Below, piece by piece: positions 1 to 5,184 of a stretch of DNA of 5,184 nucleotides. The notes below the pieces were generated by a model, which saw only the letters and a program-made list of their open reading frames with translations, did no database searches and was not told the origin of the DNA. Positions within the stretch are counted from its first letter, which is position 1, and each line of letters starts with the position of its first letter. The stretch comes from Acetobacteraceae bacterium. GTDB taxonomy: Bacteria; Pseudomonadota; Alphaproteobacteria; Acetobacterales; Acetobacteraceae. A program made the translations under genes and the position numbers. Where the stretch lies: the NCBI GenBank assembly GCA_947446625.1, contig CANFIE010000315.1, forward strand, positions 1 to 5,184, read 5' to 3'.

Positions 1-132
1 AAGACCCTGCTCCGCAAGGCCGACGAACGCTCCATCGCCGCCGTCTGGCACCGCATCGGCACACTACTCGGTGAGTTCTCTCCCGCCGAGTGCGCCAACT
101 ACCTCAGTCACGCAGGATACGCTTCAGTGTAA
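1..132 (+). CDS. IS630-family transposase, C-terminal end (partial)
   Basis: The reading frame is open from the first base and ends at TAA (130-132), giving 43 residues that start KTLLRKADERSIAAVW and finish with CANYLSHAGYASV. The ending (F-[ST]-P-x-E-C-x-N-Y-x-x-H-A-G-Y) is the usual C-terminus of IS630-type transposases, enzymes of the DDE fold that cut and paste their element into TA dinucleotides. In that family the catalytic Glu lies in a short 'NP.E..F..LK' stretch just before this segment, so it falls outside the window and activity cannot be judged. The downstream sequence holds repeat motifs that look like the element's ends. Family assignment rests on recognition of the C-terminal motif only. 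The enzyme could be one half of the two-frame transposases common in this family. Confidence 0.85.
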   Translation, partial: KTLLRKADERSIAAVWHRIGTLLGEFSPAECANYLSHAGYASV

Positions 133-134
133 AC

Positions 135-240
135 GGATCATGCTCTAGAACCTTATCCACCAAGATGGATCAGGTTCTAACATTTTTTTGAGAGGCTGAT
201 TCACCGCTCCGGCGATTCCGCCTGCGCGGATCAGGCTCTA
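135..240. repeat. Four copies of a 13-bp IS-end-like motif, three direct and one inverted
   Basis: The consensus is GGATCAkGyTCTA. Direct copies lie at 135-147 (GGATCATGCTCTA), 167-179 (GGATCAGGTTCTA) and 228-240 (GGATCAGGCTCTA). An inverted copy lies at 146-158 (TAGAACCTTATCC). Each copy ends in TA, the dinucleotide that IS630/mariner elements use as target. Copy 1 and the inverted copy share the same TA at 146-147, so two motif ends meet tail to tail across one TA. The intervening 180-227 stretch contains the T tract and a small GGCG/CGCC inverted repeat at 211-222, with no gene. Reading these as transposon ends is inference; the repeats themselves are visible directly. Confidence 0.75.
146..189 (+). 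terminator. Hairpin plus T tract downstream of the transposase
   Basis: Bases 146-159 pair with 166-179 in a 14-bp stem with a single T-C mismatch (154/171) and a 6-base loop (CCAAGA, 160-165). After A-C-A come seven T (183-189). This is the form of a rho-independent terminator for plus-strand transcription leaving the transposase. The stem is AT-rich at its base, and the T run starts three bases after it, so it may be a modest terminator. The same bases make up two inverted copies of the repeat motif, so the hairpin may exist because of transposon ends rather than selection for termination. Confidence 0.5.
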
Positions 241-1710
241 AAGCAACGCCGCTTCGGCCGCCGCCAGCAGGGCGGGCAGGCCGGCGGCGTTGTGCGTGGT
301 GCCGAAGACCGTGCCATCAGGCCGCAGCAGCACGGCGGCGGCCTGGTGCCGGGTGAGCCAGGCGGCGAGCAGGCCATCTTCCTCGGCCAGTTCCGCCAAG
401 GTGGCGCTGCGGAGATGCAGCGTGGGCGTGGCGGGCAGGGGCATGGCCTCGCGCAGCAGCAGGCGGAAGCCGCGACCGAGCACATCATCCATGCGGCGGT
501 GGCCGGCAAGCCAGGGCTGTGGGCCAGGTGCGCCGGCGCCGGGCGAGGCGTGCAGGCAGCCGCCCTGCAACGGCGGCAGCATGTCCTGCCGCACAATCTC
601 ACCCTGGCCGGCGGCCCATTCGGCCAGCATGCGGGCGTCTCGTTCGGCGGCGCGGGCGGGGTCGCGTTCGCCGATGATCAGGCCGAGTTCCTTGGTGATG
701 GCGATGACCGCGCGGACATTGGGGCGACGCTCAGCGGTGTAGCTGGCCAGCAGGGCCTGGCCGGCCTGGCCGCGCAGCACCCAGGCGAGTTTCCAGGCCA
801 GGTTCACCGCGTCGCGCAGGCCCTGGTTCAGCCCCTGGCCCATGAATGGCGGGGTCTGGTGCGCGGCGTCTCCGGCCAGCAGCACGCGGCCATGCTGCCA
901 TTCATCCACCACCACGGCGTGGAAGCGATAGGGCGCGATGCGCCAGAGCGAGACATCGCCAGGCTGCACCCAGGGGGCGAGCAGGCGCCAGACGCTGGCC
1001 TCGGTGGCCATTGTGGCCAGATCCTCACCGGGGAGGATGGAGAATTCCCAACGCTTCAGCCGGCCGGGGCCGTTGATGAAGGTGGCGGGGCGGCTGGGGT
1101 GGCAATACTGCACATTGGTGGGCGGCAGCGGCACGTCGCGTTGCAGCAGCGTGTCCACCACAATCCAAGGCTCGTCGAAGGCCATGTCCTCCACCGTGGC
1201 GCCCAGCAGGCGGCGCATGGTGGAGCCGCCGCCATCACAGGCCAGCACATAGCGGGCGTCCAGCGCCTCGCCATCGCGCAGTGTCAGCGTGGCGTGGTCG
1301 GCGTGCTGGGTCAGGCCGGTGACCTCGGCGGCGAGGCGAATGGTGACATTGGGCCATTCGGCCAGGCGGTCGCGCAGGCAGGCATCAAGCTCGGGCTGCA
1401 CGAAGCTGGCATAGCTGGGCCAGGCCAGCGGCCAGGGCGGTGGCGCGGGCAGAATGCGGCGCAGCGGCAGGCCCGCCGCATTCTGGTATTCGGTGGGCTT
1501 GTAGGCGCCCAGGCGGGATTCCATGCGCTCGGCCACGCCAATGGCTTGCAGGATGCGGAGCGATTCCTGGTCGATCGCAATCGCACGCGGCTTGTCGAAC
1601 ATGCGGGCGTCGCGGTCGAGCGCGAGCACGCTGAGCCCTTCCGCCGCGAGCAGGTTGGCGAGGGTGGCACCAACCGGCCCGAGGCCGACCACAATGGCGT
1701 CGTAGCGCAT
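238..1710 (-). CDS. FAD-dependent aromatic hydroxylase (MhpA-like flavoprotein monooxygenase)
   Basis: This 490-residue protein belongs to the group A flavoprotein monooxygenases, which use NAD(P)H and O2 to hydroxylate a phenolic ring, usually giving a catechol. The three FAD/NAD(P)H signatures are intact: GLGPVG at residues 9-14 in an N-terminal Rossmann strand (DAIVVGLGPVG), the DG motif at 159-160 (YVLACDGGGS), and the GD motif at 280-281 (RVLLAGDAAHQTPPFMGQGL). A C-terminal extension (about 380-490) corresponds to the thioredoxin-like tail of the MhpA/phenol hydroxylase group. The best resemblance is 3-(3-hydroxyphenyl)propionate hydroxylase, but substrate cannot be read from sequence. 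The ATG at 1710 was chosen because the FAD fold starts directly there and an AAGG lies 4 bases upstream; the longer frame to 2001 lies inside the preceding gene. It sits 10 bp after the Bug/TctC gene, probably co-transcribed. At 490 residues it is somewhat short against about 550 for MhpA, and its TAG stop coincides with the end of the IS-like repeat. Confidence 0.9.
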   Translation of the reverse strand: MRYDAIVVGLGPVGATLANLLAAEGLSVLALDRDARMFDKPRAIAIDQESLRILQAIGVAERMESRLGAYKPTEYQNAAGLPLRRILPAPPPWPLAWPSYASFVQPELDACLRDRLAEWPNVTIRLAAEVTGLTQHADHATLTLRDGEALDARYVLACDGGGSTMRRLLGATVEDMAFDEPWIVVDTLLQRDVPLPPTNVQYCHPSRPATFINGPGRLKRWEFSILPGEDLATMATEASVWRLLAPWVQPGDVSLWRIAPYRFHAVVVDEWQHGRVLLAGDAAHQTPPFMGQGLNQGLRDAVNLAWKLAWVLRGQAGQALLASYTAERRPNVRAVIAITKELGLIIGERDPARAAERDARMLAEWAAGQGEIVRQDMLPPLQGGCLHASPGAGAPGPQPWLAGHRRMDDVLGRGFRLLLREAMPLPATPTLHLRSATLAELAEEDGLLAAWLTRHQAAAVLLRPDGTVFGTTHNAAGLPALLAAAEAALL

Positions 1711-1720
1711 GGAGCCTTGT
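1711..1720 (-). promoter_or_regulatory. Short intergenic spacer with ribosome binding site of the hydroxylase
   Basis: Ten bases separate the TGA of the binding-protein gene from the ATG of the hydroxylase. Read on the minus strand they include AAGG four bases before the ATG, a weak Shine-Dalgarno. There is no room for a promoter or terminator, which supports a two-gene transcript. Confidence 0.55.
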
Positions 1721-2695
1721 TCAGTCGTTGGGGCGGAAGCCCGAGCTTTCGACGATGGGGCCCCACTTGGCGTGCTCGGCGCGCAGCCAGGCGGTGACCG
1801 CGGCGCTGTTCTGGTAGTCTGGCACCACGCCGAAGCGCACCAGGGAGGTGAGGCTGTCGGCGCTGTTGACGATGCGGCCCACAGCCTGGTCCAGCGCGGC
1901 GACGATGGGCGCCGGGGTGCGGCCGGGCAGCATGAGGCAGGCGCCGCCGCTATAGGCGAGTTGCGGGAAGCCGGCCTCGGCCATGGTGGGCAGGTTTTCA
2001 CCGCCCGGCACGCGGCGCGGCGCGGTGGTGACCAGCGGCTTCAGCGCCGAGCCGCTGATGAAGGGCGTGATGGCGGGCATGGAGTTGCTGGTGAGCGGGA
2101 TTTGGCCGCCCAGGCAGTCCTGCACCGCGGGGCCGTCACCGCGATAGGCCACGGCGGTGAGCTTGAGGCCGGTGGCCTTGCCGAACTGGATGCCGAGGAA
2201 ATGCGGCAGCGTGCCGGCGCCGGGATTGCCAAAGGGAATGCTTTCCTGGTCGCGGCCCCAGGCGATGAACTCGGCCAGGTTCTTTGCCGGGGTCTTGGGC
2301 CCGGTGGAAAGCCCCAGGTGGAACAGGCTGATCATGGAGACCGGCTTGAGGTCCACGAAGGGGTCGTATCGCAGGGTGTTGCCGTAGAGGTGCGGGAAGA
2401 TGGCGACATGGTCGGTGGGGGTGAAGACCATGGTGCTGCCGTCGGGGTCGGCGGCCTTGGCGGCTTCCATGGCCAGGCGGCCGCTGGCGCCGGGGCGGTT
2501 TTCCACCACCACGGTTTGCGCGTAGGTGCCCTGGAGCTTCTGCGCCAGCAGGCGGGCCTGGCTGTCGGTCAGCCCGCCGGGCGGGAAGCCGATGAGGATT
2601 TTGGCGGTGCGGATGGCGGGCTGGGCGCTGGCGCCATGCAGCGCGGGCAGGGCCAGGGCCAGGCCGGCCAGGGCGCGGCGGGTGATATGCGACAT
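1721..2695 (-). CDS. Bug/TctC-family periplasmic solute-binding protein
   Basis: This 324-residue protein has the usual length of the tripartite tricarboxylate transporter receptors (Bug proteins), which bind carboxylates in the periplasm. Residues 1 to about 24 form a signal peptide: T-R-R at 5-7, then a hydrophobic stretch and an ASA-Q cleavage site near 24/25. The twin arginine resembles, but does not fully match, a Tat signal. Family hallmarks follow: IGFPPGGLTDSQAR (35-48), VVVENRPGASG (62-72), DPDGSTMVFTP (83-93), AVAYRGDGPAVQDCLGGQIP (181-200), and the C-terminal WGPIVESSGF (311-320). A strong G-rich Shine-Dalgarno (GGGGGGAA) stands just upstream of the ATG. No TctA or TctB membrane subunit is nearby, as is common for this family, so the partner is unknown. 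As first gene upstream of the hydroxylase, it plausibly binds that pathway's aromatic acid; this is inference. Confidence 0.92.
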   Translation of the reverse strand: MSHITRRALAGLALALPALHGASAQPAIRTAKILIGFPPGGLTDSQARLLAQKLQGTYAQTVVVENRPGASGRLAMEAAKAADPDGSTMVFTPTDHVAIFPHLYGNTLRYDPFVDLKPVSMISLFHLGLSTGPKTPAKNLAEFIAWGRDQESIPFGNPGAGTLPHFLGIQFGKATGLKLTAVAYRGDGPAVQDCLGGQIPLTSNSMPAITPFISGSALKPLVTTAPRRVPGGENLPTMAEAGFPQLAYSGGACLMLPGRTPAPIVAALDQAVGRIVNSADSLTSLVRFGVVPDYQNSAAVTAWLRAEHAKWGPIVESSGFRPND

Positions 2696-2784
2696 GGGTG
2701 GTTCCCCCCGATGATTTTTTGCTGGCTCGCAGGTTAGCCGAAAGTCATTAGAGTTGTCGAAGTGGAAAGCCTGGGAGGGATGTG
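2696..2784. promoter_or_regulatory. Divergent intergenic region, likely promoters of both operons
   Basis: These 89 bases lie between the divergent starts of the Bug/TctC gene (minus) and the dioxygenase gene (plus), so both promoters should be here or overlap it. The centre (2710-2765) is clearly less GC-rich than the coding sequence. A weak minus-strand candidate is TCGACA (2755-2760) and GCTAAC (2733-2738) with a 16-base spacer; the -10 match is poor. I see no convincing sigma-70 pair for the plus strand and no clear operator palindrome. No regulator gene is in the window. Confidence 0.45.
2773..2779 (+). promoter_or_regulatory. Ribosome binding site of the dioxygenase, deciding its start
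   Basis: GGGAGGG lies five bases before the ATG at 2785. A GTG at 2782 is in frame immediately upstream, but its spacing to this site would be only two bases, so the ATG is preferred. Confidence 0.7.
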
Positions 2785-3735
2785 ATGGAACCGATCATCA
2801 AGGTGCGGGATATCGCCTGGGTGCGCCTGCGCAGCCCGGATTTGGACCAGGCCGAGCAATTCCTGCGCGATTTTGGCCTGCAAACGGCAGAGCGGACCGG
2901 CGACAAGCTGTTCATGCGCGGGACCGATGGCGAGCACCACATCCACATCACCGAGCGTGGCCCGGCCAAGGTGCTGAGCCTCGGCTTCCACGCCGACAGC
3001 GAAGCCGATTTGCACAAGCTGGCGCGGGAAGCCCAGGGCGCCTCGGCAGTGGAGGCGATTGACGAGCCGGGTGGTGGGCAGCGGGTGCGGCTGCGCGAAC
3101 ATAATGGCTACGAGATTGAGGTGGTGCACGGCGTGGCCAAGGTGGCGGCGCTGCCGGCGAAAAGCACCACCTGGAATACCGGGCGGCGGCGTGAGCGCTT
3201 TGGCGACCTGACCCGGGTGGATATTGCGCCGAGCCAGGTGAAGCGCATTGGTCATGCGGTGCTGAGCACGCCAGATATCGAGCAGTCAGCGGCCTGGGTG
3301 CGGCATCATCTGGGCTTTGTCGGCTCGGAGGATGTGCATGCCGAGGACGACCCCGACACGCTGCTGGCCAGCTTCAACCGGGCGGATCGCGGGCCGGAGT
3401 TTGTTGACCATCACATCATGATGTTTGGCCGGCATCCGAAGCCCGGGTTCAACCATGTCTCGTTCGAGGTGCATGACGTGGACGACCTGCATGCCGGGCA
3501 CGACCACCTGGCAGGCAAGGGCTACATGCATTTGTGGGGCATTGGCCGGCATTTGCTGGGCAGCCAGATCTTTGATTACTGGCAGGACCCCTGGGGCCGC
3601 GTGCATGAGCACTGGACCGACAGCGATTTGCTGAACAATCAGCACCAGTGGCGCAAGGTGCCGCGCAGCCAGGGGCTGCGCAGCCAATGGGGGCCGGGCG
3701 CGCCGCAGGCATTCCGGGATGCCGCCAGCGAATGA
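2785..3735 (+). CDS. Type I extradiol ring-cleavage dioxygenase (VOC family, catechol 2,3-dioxygenase-like)
   Basis: This 316-residue protein has two vicinal-oxygen-chelate domains (about 5-120 and 152-280), the layout of type I extradiol dioxygenases that open a catechol ring next to its hydroxyls using Fe(II) or Mn(II). The metal triad appears as H157 (RIGHAVL), H224 (GFNHVSFEV) and E275 (GRVHEHW). Further active-site residues fit the spacing known from BphC: H209 15 residues before the second His, H256 in GIGRH and Y265 ten before the Glu (FDYWQDPWG). The enzyme therefore looks catalytically competent. The cytoplasmic substrate is probably a catechol made by the neighbouring hydroxylase; the 2,3-dihydroxybiphenyl-like and catechol-like subgroups cannot be separated by eye. 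It is divergent from the hydroxylase operon and overlaps the next gene by 4 bp. The C-terminal tail (285-316) is Arg/Gln-rich and follows the catalytic fold. Confidence 0.88.
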   Translation: MEPIIKVRDIAWVRLRSPDLDQAEQFLRDFGLQTAERTGDKLFMRGTDGEHHIHITERGPAKVLSLGFHADSEADLHKLAREAQGASAVEAIDEPGGGQRVRLREHNGYEIEVVHGVAKVAALPAKSTTWNTGRRRERFGDLTRVDIAPSQVKRIGHAVLSTPDIEQSAAWVRHHLGFVGSEDVHAEDDPDTLLASFNRADRGPEFVDHHIMMFGRHPKPGFNHVSFEVHDVDDLHAGHDHLAGKGYMHLWGIGRHLLGSQIFDYWQDPWGRVHEHWTDSDLLNNQHQWRKVPRSQGLRSQWGPGAPQAFRDAASE

Positions 3736-4127
3736 GTGCGTTGCCGGACATGTCTCAGCGGGCCTTCTACCGCCTGCTGGGACTGGAGATCAGGGAAGCC
3801 GCCGATGGCCAGGCCCTGGTGGTGATGCCGCCGCACCCCGAGACGACAAACAGCCGCGGCGAGGTGCATGGCGGCGTGCAGGTAACGCTGCTGGATGCGG
3901 CGCTGATCAATGCCGCGCGTTCCACCGGCGGGCCGGGCGCGGGGGCGATGACGGTGACGATCACCACCAATTTCCTGGCGCCGGCCTCGGGCGAGTTGAC
4001 GGCGCGGGGCCGCGTGGTGCGCGCCGGGCGCAGTCTGGTGACGGCGGAGGCCAGTCTGCTCAATGCCGCCGGCGAGGTGGTGGCGCAGGCGCTGGGGACG
4101 CTGCGGGTTACCCGGCCCGCGTCTTGA
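3732..4127 (+). CDS. PaaI-like hotdog-fold acyl-CoA thioesterase
   Basis: This 131-residue single-domain protein has the length and pattern of PaaI/YdiI-type thioesterases, which hydrolyse acyl- or aryl-CoA thioesters. The signature is N40 followed by GEVHGGVQVTLLDAA (43-57): H46-G47-G48 before the long central helix and D55 in the helix, the position of the family's catalytic acid. TTNFLAPASGELTARGRVVR (78-97) matches the second half of the fold, where the partner subunit's CoA site forms. The ATG at 3732 overlaps the dioxygenase stop codon as ATGA, and there is no good Shine-Dalgarno, so translation is probably coupled. A second Met at residue 7 (3750) is a possible alternative start. In this context it may release CoA from dead-end or pathway aryl/acyl-CoA intermediates, which is inference. 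Its last 20 bases overlap the convergent hydratase gene. Confidence 0.85.
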   Translation: MSALPDMSQRAFYRLLGLEIREAADGQALVVMPPHPETTNSRGEVHGGVQVTLLDAALINAARSTGGPGAGAMTVTITTNFLAPASGELTARGRVVRAGRSLVTAEASLLNAAGEVVAQALGTLRVTRPAS

Positions 4128-4566
4128 TGATGGCGTTGCTGGTCAACGAATAGACCACTTCTCCCGACGGGTTGGTGAGCGTGGCGGTGTTGTTGACGAA
4201 GCCCATTTCCGGCCGGGATTTGGAGATGCGCACGCTGTTGACCACGACCTGGCCGCGCAACAATTCGCCAGGCCGAACCGGGCGCAGCCATTTGAGTTCT
4301 TCATGCCCCGGTGAGCCGATGCTGGTTTCCAGCGAGAGGAAGCCGCCCTGGTGCATCATGCGCATCATCACCAGCGCGGTGTGCCAGCCGCTGGCGATGA
4401 GGCCGCCGAACATGGTCTGCCTGGCCGCTTCCTCGTTGATGTGGAACGGGTGCGGGTCCCATTCGCTGGAGAAGGCGATGATCTCGGCGGCGCTGAAGGC
4501 GTGGCTGCCGACATTGAAGACCTGGCCGGGGAGGTAGTCCTCAGCGTAGCGCGGCGTTGCGGTCAT
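4108..4566 (-). CDS. MaoC-like (R)-specific enoyl-CoA hydratase / dehydratase family protein
   Basis: This 152-residue hotdog protein matches single-domain MaoC-like hydratases. The hydratase-2 motif is visible as FSSEWDPHPFHINEEAA (32-48), with D37 and H42 in the places of the catalytic Asp and His, followed by MFGGLIASGWHT (52-63). Canonical members have G-D-x-N-P; here it reads W-D-P-H-P, a variant common in the MaoC relatives annotated only as 'MaoC family dehydratase'. Later segments HEELKWLRPVRPGE (88-101) and the C-terminal strands fit the fold. The ATG at 4566 overlaps the TGA of the upstream binding-protein gene (ATGA), and a good AAGGTGG lies just before it inside that gene. The likely reaction is hydration of a 2-enoyl-CoA; the actual substrate is unknown. 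Its 3' end overlaps the thioesterase gene on the other strand. Confidence 0.85.
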   Translation of the reverse strand: MTATPRYAEDYLPGQVFNVGSHAFSAAEIIAFSSEWDPHPFHINEEAARQTMFGGLIASGWHTALVMMRMMHQGGFLSLETSIGSPGHEELKWLRPVRPGELLRGQVVVNSVRISKSRPEMGFVNNTATLTNPSGEVVYSLTSNAIIKTRAG

Positions 4567-5184
4567 TCTTCCACCTTGAAGCCGGTTTCGTGGATGACCT
4601 GGGCCCAATGGGCGCGCTCTCGGCGGATGCGGGCGAGCAGGGCGGGGCTGTCCATGGTGATGGGGGTGTATTCGATCTTTGCCAGGCCTTCCTGCAGGGC
4701 TGGCGTTGCCGCGGCGGCCCGCATGGCCTGGTGCAGCGTGGCCTGCAGCGCGGGCGGCGTGCGGGCGGGCAGGAACAGGCCGAACCATTCCTCGATGGCG
4801 AGGTCGGCGTAGCCGGTGGCGGCGAAGCTTTGCACCCCGGGCAGCGAGGCGATGGGGCCGGGCGCGGTGGTGGCAAGGATGCGGACCTGGCCTTCGCGGT
4901 GCAGCCCGGGCACGCCGCCGAGCGGAATGACCACCATGGGAATATGCCCGCCCATGAGTTCCGCTAGCGCCGGGGCGCTGCCGCGATAGGGCACGGCGTT
5001 GAGGTTGAGGCCCAGCGTGCGGCCGATTTGCATGGCGGCGAAGTGCGAGATGCTGCCGGCCGAGGGCAGGCCGCAGCTGATGGGCTCGCGCTGCGCGCGG
5101 GCCCAGGCGATGAGGCCGGCAATATCGCGGGCCGGATGGTTGGGCGGCACCACCAGCGCGAAAGGCAGGGCGCAGACGGTGGTG
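4563..5184 (-). CDS. Bug/TctC-family periplasmic solute-binding protein (N-terminus outside window)
   Basis: The frame is open from the window edge (last complete codon 5181-5183) to TGA at 4563-4565, giving 206 residues; a typical Bug protein is about 320, so roughly the first third, with the signal peptide, is missing. Internal GTG at 5153 is not the true start, because the family pattern continues upstream (TTVCALPFALVVPPNHPARD). Hallmarks are FxLVVPPNHPARDIAGLIAW, ISCGLPSAGSISHFAAMQI, AVPYRGSAPALAELMGGHIP, the GLFLPARTPP stretch and the C-terminal HWAQVIHETGFKVEE. It shares only family-level similarity with the binding protein at 1721-2695, so this is not a recent duplicate. It overlaps the hydratase gene by 4 bp and should be translated with it. 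No membrane subunits are visible. Confidence 0.88.
   Translation of the reverse strand, partial: TTVCALPFALVVPPNHPARDIAGLIAWARAQREPISCGLPSAGSISHFAAMQIGRTLGLNLNAVPYRGSAPALAELMGGHIPMVVIPLGGVPGLHREGQVRILATTAPGPIASLPGVQSFAATGYADLAIEEWFGLFLPARTPPALQATLHQAMRAAAATPALQEGLAKIEYTPITMDSPALLARIRRERAHWAQVIHETGFKVEE

Larger units (their letters stand above)
1..240 (+). mobile_element. IS630-type element, right end (partial), possibly nested or composite
   Basis: The transposase C-terminus (1-132) is followed by 108 non-coding bases that contain repeated terminal-repeat-like motifs up to 240, where the neighbouring flavoprotein gene begins. IS630 elements usually end close to the transposase stop codon and are flanked by the TA target. 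Two boundaries are therefore possible: the motif ending at TA 146-147, only 13 bp after the stop codon, or the same motif ending at TA 239-240. If the first is right, 148-240 is a second element remnant or a small non-autonomous element. The left end of the element is outside the window. Confidence 0.6.

Noticed and set aside
135..240. Possible CRISPR array from the repeated 13-bp motif
   Set aside because: The spacing is irregular, one copy is inverted, the repeats are too short, and they sit next to a transposase with TA at each end.
292..1797. Long plus-strand open frame of about 500 codons opposite the hydroxylase
   Set aside because: It mirrors the flavoprotein gene, gives a Gly/Ala/Gln/His-rich translation without any fold motif, and is the usual shadow frame of a GC-rich gene.
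1711..2001. 97-residue N-terminal extension of the hydroxylase
   Set aside because: It lies inside the binding-protein gene in another frame, has Pro/Ser/Arg-rich shadow composition, and the FAD fold starts directly at the ATG at 1710.
1709..2737. Plus-strand open frame of 342 codons opposite the Bug/TctC gene
   Set aside because: The minus-strand frame has a signal peptide and all the family motifs; the plus-strand product is low-complexity Gly/Ala-rich.
2754..3255. Open frames on both strands over the first half of the dioxygenase gene
   Set aside because: They lack recognisable motifs, while the plus-strand VOC frame has consistent domain structure and active-site residues.
4567..4788. 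74-residue N-terminal extension of the MaoC-like protein
   Set aside because: It overlaps the second binding-protein gene and is Arg/Pro/His-rich; the hydratase fold and a good Shine-Dalgarno both point to the ATG at 4566.
1..5184. tRNA, rRNA, riboswitch or defence-system genes
   Set aside because: I found no cloverleaf-like segment, conserved RNA motif or defence protein signature; apart from 133-237 and 2696-2784, almost all bases are in the listed genes.

Overview
This 5.2 kb window is GC-rich, with G or C at most third codon positions, and carries periplasmic binding proteins of the Bug/TctC type at two places. Together with an IS630-type transposase end, this suggests an alphaproteobacterium of the Acetobacteraceae (Roseomonas-like) or a similar soil or water bacterium. 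The taxonomic guess is inference from style and gene content; no rRNA or marker gene is present.

Layout. Bases 1-132 hold the C-terminal end of an IS630-family transposase (+). Bases 133-240 are non-coding and contain four copies of one 13-bp motif, one of them inverted, each ending in TA; two of them form a hairpin followed by seven T. This looks like one or more IS630-type element ends. The last copy abuts, and appears to supply the stop codon of, a minus-strand FAD-dependent aromatic hydroxylase (238-1710). That gene follows, 10 bp downstream, a Bug/TctC solute-binding protein gene (1721-2695, minus), so the two form a probable operon. An 89-bp divergent intergenic region (2696-2784) separates this operon from a plus-strand pair: a type I (VOC) extradiol ring-cleavage dioxygenase (2785-3735) and a PaaI-like hotdog thioesterase (3732-4127), joined by an ATGA overlap. 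Converging on that pair from the right is a second minus-strand operon, a Bug/TctC protein running off the window (4563 to beyond 5184) and a MaoC-like hydratase (4108-4566), also joined by an ATGA overlap. The two convergent 3' ends overlap by 20 bp.

Working model (inference). One or both binding proteins capture an aromatic or other carboxylate in the periplasm. The flavoprotein ortho-hydroxylates a phenolic ring to a catechol, and the dioxygenase opens the catechol by meta cleavage. The thioesterase and MaoC-type hydratase could act on CoA-thioester intermediates upstream or downstream. The hydrolase, aldolase and aldehyde dehydrogenase of a full meta pathway, the membrane subunits of a TctAB transporter, and any regulator are not in the window. 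The individual families are well known; the unusual parts are the arrangement of the genes and the nested repeat structure at the IS junction.
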